Source: JADHUC01 sp964617665
GTDB taxonomy: Bacteria > Planctomycetota > Planctomycetia > Pirellulales > Pirellulaceae
Direction of reading: 5' to 3'
NCBI GenBank assembly: GCA_964617665.1
Contig: CAZUAH010000038.1
Coordinates: 1 to 46,801, forward strand
DNA: 46,801 nt
The notes under the pieces are model-generated. The model was not told where the DNA came from, did no database searches, and saw nothing but the letters and a program-made list of their open reading frames with translations. The position numbers and the translations under genes were made by a program. Every line of letters starts with the position of its first letter. Within the stretch, counting starts at the first letter, position 1. Shown piece after piece: positions 43,959 to 46,801 of the stretch.

Positions 43959-45143
43959 ATGAATGGCCGATGCTGCTTAGGACCTACGGCATTTCTGCTC
44001 ATCCTTGGCTGCCTACCATCAGATACCGTACATGCGCAAAGACTGCCATGGGATGGATGGTATCCCGGATACCGGGAAAGACTGGAAGAGATACTTGAAG
44101 AACTAAAGGCGGAAATTGACGACCTGGAGGGCGAAGAACGTCAAGCAGCGATAGAGCGTGCCGAGGAGGAAGCCCTTGAGCTGATGCGGCAGAACCTAAG
44201 ACGCCTCTTGGAGGATTACGCTCGGCGGAATTGCTCGCATCCCGATATGGCGAATGACGACGACTGCAAACGGCTGAGGAAGTATATCGCTGAGAAAATC
44301 GATAGCCTGATTCGGCGACTGAAGGAGAAGCTGAAGCGTCTGCGGGACAAGTGGAAGGCCGCCAATTGTGACGACCACCCGGACTCGGACGAATGTAGGC
44401 GGCTGGCAGAGGAGATCGAAGAAGTCGAAGACGAAATCGAAGAACTGGAAAGGCGCAGACGCCAGCTAACGGGACAGGCCAGCCAAGCACACACTTCAAA
44501 CGTAGTGCGGCATCGACGAAGACTGCTGGCAATGGTCCGGACCGAACTTGTTCGGTCGCAGCAGGAGCATGCCAGGGCGGAGGCATCGCTTCGGAACGCG
44601 TTGCAAAGGATCGAACTCCGGCAACAGCCATCCGTGTTCCAACTTCTCATGAGAGATCTTCAAGGCCGTCATTCAAGACTACAGCGATCGATTCGCTCGC
44701 TTGTCGAGCAAACGAAAGGTCCCGTGAACACAACGAGGACACTCGAACGTCTTGAGCAGCTACGAACGGAACTCAGCGCGATATCCAAGCTATTGGAAGC
44801 CAGCCTGGGGACGATAGACGCGAGTACCCAGCCAGCGGCGTTCCGCACAGCAATGGCGGAGTTGAAGAAACAACATACTACGCTTCAGGAGTCCTTTGCC
44901 AGCAGCTACTCAAACGTCACCAGTGTGCTCCGGGGCGAGGGCGTACCCGCGATGGCGGAAGTCCAGAGGACTTTGGTAGGCACTCAGGCTGGCGAGGGAG
45001 GCGTCGTGGTTGCCCCGAAGCTGCAAAAGGAAGCCAAGCCGCTTGACGAGAAATTGGGGCAATCTGTCTTGATCAAGCGTCCTGACGAGACGTCCGAGAA
45101 GTGGAAAATCAAGATTCCCTTGGAGGAACTCGAAGATGAATAG
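43959..45143 (+). CDS. Exported coiled-coil protein with paired Cys/His-Pro-Asp motifs, function unknown
   Basis: The 394-aa protein has a signal sequence (cleavage after VHA near residue 26, or lipid attachment at Cys18 in LILGC). Long charged helices (35-85, 104-122 and 137-165) are strongly coiled-coil. Two similar cysteine pairs interrupt them: C92...C103 (NC-HPD-DDDC-KRL) and C127...C136 (NC-DDHPD-SDEC-RRL). Each has HPD between the cysteines and suggests a disulfide or metal-bound hairpin turn. A second helical region (about 185-320) and a short C-terminal domain ending KWKIKIPLEELEDE follow. AAAGGA lies 8 nt before the ATG. It overlaps the next gene by 8 nt (ATGAATAG), implying coupled translation. 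I do not recognise the family. Confidence 0.7.
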   Translation: MNGRCCLGPTAFLLILGCLPSDTVHAQRLPWDGWYPGYRERLEEILEELKAEIDDLEGEERQAAIERAEEEALELMRQNLRRLLEDYARRNCSHPDMANDDDCKRLRKYIAEKIDSLIRRLKEKLKRLRDKWKAANCDDHPDSDECRRLAEEIEEVEDEIEELERRRRQLTGQASQAHTSNVVRHRRRLLAMVRTELVRSQQEHARAEASLRNALQRIELRQQPSVFQLLMRDLQGRHSRLQRSIRSLVEQTKGPVNTTRTLERLEQLRTELSAISKLLEASLGTIDASTQPAAFRTAMAELKKQHTTLQESFASSYSNVTSVLRGEGVPAMAEVQRTLVGTQAGEGGVVVAPKLQKEAKPLDEKLGQSVLIKRPDETSEKWKIKIPLEELEDE

Positions 45144-46398
45144 GAGTTGCGAATTTGCGTTTTGCTGTGCGTTATTCCTTGCGTTCTTCGCGTGTGATTG
45201 CCGACACGCCTTCGCTCAGACGGGCATGCGCGAGGAAGCATCGAGGGAGCGTCTTGAGCAGATCGCAGTCTCGTTGCGCGCATTCGGTGGGAAGCTGCAC
45301 TTGCCAATGGCAACGTTCCATGAAATGACACGGGTGTACGGGTTTCTTCTGGCGGAGGACAAGCTTGGGAAGGACTGTATCCTGATCGGAGCGGAAGAGT
45401 GCGACCGGCCTTTGCTGCAAGTGGAGGATTTCGCAGTGGCCTACCAGAACGTTACGAGCAACCGCCAGAGGCCAGCATGTTCGATCGATCCAAGGCAAGG
45501 CACCATGAGACAACTGACCGAATTGATGCGATCCATCATGTCTTCGCCAGCCCCCTCCGCCTCGAAGGCGAGCCGCAAGGAGTTTGAACGACTCGCCCGC
45601 TCGCCCCAGGATGTCCGTGTTTTCGGCGTTGATCGGGCAAGTCATCTTGCGAAGGTGATGGTCGACACTGACTATCATCTTAAGAGCGTCGTGAACGGAG
45701 CCGAGCGAATCGAAGGGATCAAGAGCCTCAGTGACATCTTCCTCGAGGAGGCAGAGAGACAGGTTAGAAAGTCAGGCAGACTTGCAATACCGATGCAAGT
45801 GGGCATGCGCTTCTGGTTCAATTCGGGCGACTGGTCTTATCGGACGGACGACAAGTTGTTCCTCATCCGCAAGTGTCCTGTAGTGCTACGGACTGAAGAG
45901 GAAGCGATCACCGCCAGCGGTGGTCGCGTGCAGCTTGGAAAGCCGAACCCCCATGCGAAACAGTTCGCGGACACCCTAACCGCACGCTACAAGGCCATTG
46001 CGAAAGTGAAGCCTCGCTACCGTGAACTGGAGAGTGTATATCGTTTTGTGGCAATAGCTGATCTATTATCAACAGAAGCGGAGCGGTTTGGTTTTTCGAG
46101 CGAAATCGTGCGAATGGTCGAGCACGTTAGAGTCCGCAAGCACCGATACTCTGAAACGCTTCCGGGCAGATACAGGGCCGCAGAAGCAACAGGCACGGTG
46201 GGCGCAGCGTCCTACTATCTGTGGATGCCGACCTGCGGAGGCGTGTCGGTCGACGTGAGCATAAGCAAAGCTGAGAGGGAGACTGACCGATCGGACCGAT
46301 TCGCCGGCATCGCAGCTACTGTGTTGGCGGCGCGGCCGGACCCATACACGGTGGGCTGGGTTTTTCATTCTCGTGCGTTGGCTGAACTAGTGGATTGA
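45136..46398 (+). CDS. Exported DUF1598-like planctomycete protein
   Basis: The 420-aa protein has a Sec signal (cleavage after AFA near residue 27). A segment from about 105 to 210 resembles the planctomycete DUF1598 domain: ACSIDPRQGTMRQLTELMR, a spacer, then DVRVFGVDRASHLAKVMVDTDYHLKSVVNG. DUF1598 has no assigned function. The C-terminal part has no motif I recognise. The start lies 8 nt inside the coiled-coil gene, so the two products are likely made together and may interact. The domain call is by memory of the family pattern, not by search. Confidence 0.7.
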   Translation: MNRSCEFAFCCALFLAFFACDCRHAFAQTGMREEASRERLEQIAVSLRAFGGKLHLPMATFHEMTRVYGFLLAEDKLGKDCILIGAEECDRPLLQVEDFAVAYQNVTSNRQRPACSIDPRQGTMRQLTELMRSIMSSPAPSASKASRKEFERLARSPQDVRVFGVDRASHLAKVMVDTDYHLKSVVNGAERIEGIKSLSDIFLEEAERQVRKSGRLAIPMQVGMRFWFNSGDWSYRTDDKLFLIRKCPVVLRTEEEAITASGGRVQLGKPNPHAKQFADTLTARYKAIAKVKPRYRELESVYRFVAIADLLSTEAERFGFSSEIVRMVEHVRVRKHRYSETLPGRYRAAEATGTVGAASYYLWMPTCGGVSVDVSISKAERETDRSDRFAGIAATVLAARPDPYTVGWVFHSRALAELVD

Positions 46399-46573
46399 TT
46401 TTCGTTTCTCGTGCGTGGGAGTGGGGCAGCAACGGACAAGACTCGTGACGACATATAGACTGCCGACGATTACCGCAACCGAACCTGAGATTTTGCCTCG
46501 GACAATTCGCATTGCCAAATGTACGTCCGAATAACTTACGTCTCGTTTCACATCTTGATGAGGGAGTTGTGCC

Positions 46574-46801
46574 ATGAATTTGTTGCAGAGGACCAAGAGT
46601 GCAGGGATTTGGCTCGTGCCCGTTTTTCTTCTGTACGCGTTTGTGTCGTCCGCGGACGCTGCGAAGACGGATCTTGTTCCGGTCAAGGACGAGAATGGGG
46701 AGCCCACAGGTATTCACAGGAAGGTCATCGTTCGGACTGACAACACCATGTTGTACTCGGAACCGGAAGGCGGCACCACGGAAGCGATCAAACCCTTTTC
46801 C
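46574..46801 (+). CDS. Exported protein of unknown function, cut off by the window end
   Basis: An open frame of 76 codons runs to the last base without a stop. ATG 46574 is preceded by GAGGGAG 8 nt upstream. The start is a Sec signal (charged NLLQRTKSAG, hydrophobic IWLVPVFLLYAFV, cleavage after SADA near 30). The visible mature part (KTDLVPVKDENGEPTG..., then RTDNTMLYSEPEGG) faintly resembles an SH3-like fold start but is too short to assign. It follows the DUF1598 gene after 175 bp on the same strand and may belong to the same locus. Confidence 0.68.
   Translation, partial: MNLLQRTKSAGIWLVPVFLLYAFVSSADAAKTDLVPVKDENGEPTGIHRKVIVRTDNTMLYSEPEGGTTEAIKPFS

Noticed and set aside
1..46801. tRNA, rRNA, CRISPR arrays, transposases or prophage genes
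   Set aside because: Looked for by eye on both strands. No cloverleaf-like tRNA, repeat-spacer array or integrase/transposase was found. Small RNAs could still be missed without a search.

Overview
The window reads as a chromosomal segment of a planctomycete, most likely of the Pirellulales type. The basis is lineage-typical content: a DUF1501 / PPC-domain / DUF1549-DUF1553 / PSCyt1-WD40 gene cluster, a DUF1598 protein, a ThuA-domain secreted protein, GC-rich inverted-repeat elements between genes, and frequent GTG/TTG starts with stop-start overlaps. No rRNA, tRNA, CRISPR array, transposase or phage gene was seen. Most of the segment is housekeeping.

Layout. 1-4.2 kb: recJ and rlmM (overlapping, plus strand), a terminator, then leuB facing them. 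4.2-5.6 kb: a KaiC-like single-domain ATPase, convergent with an Rrf2-family regulator carrying four clustered cysteines. 5.7-14.4 kb: a tightly overlapping cbb3 oxidase operon, ccoNO (fused)-ccoQ-ccoP-ccoG-ccoH-TauE/SafE-like-ccoI-ccoS. It is divergent from the Rrf2 gene, and both sides of the intergenic region carry the same palindromic operator. 14.4-21 kb: dnaA with a strong promoter, cstA, a PhoR-like sensor kinase and a FetB-like permease. 21-25.7 kb: a duplicated ABC-2 permease (minus), 5-formyltetrahydrofolate cyclo-ligase, a flippase-like membrane protein, a large inverted-repeat element and queC (minus). 26.1-34.7 kb: the four-gene secreted planctomycete module. 34.8-40 kb, minus strand: a ThuA protein, an NCS1 permease with its own promoter and terminator, and DUF362 downstream of a frameshifted sufS. 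40.1-43.4 kb: a tripartite tricarboxylate transporter, tctCBA. 43.4-43.6 kb: a decayed 3' remnant of dapA. 44-46.8 kb: three consecutive genes for exported proteins of unknown role (coiled-coil, DUF1598, and one cut by the window end).

How the genes work together. The cco block encodes a microaerobic terminal oxidase with its copper loading (CcoI, probably the TauE/SafE-like protein) and assembly factors (CcoG, CcoH, CcoS). It is probably controlled by the adjacent Fe-S-type Rrf2 sensor through the paired operators. The four-gene module combines a Tat-exported DUF1501 protein with three Sec-type proteins, two of which carry c-type heme motifs. This suggests an extracytoplasmic redox-linked assembly of unknown substrate, and it is the best candidate here for an undescribed system. 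The terminal coiled-coil/DUF1598 pair is a second, smaller candidate.

All calls are from reading the sequence and recognising families. No database search was run.
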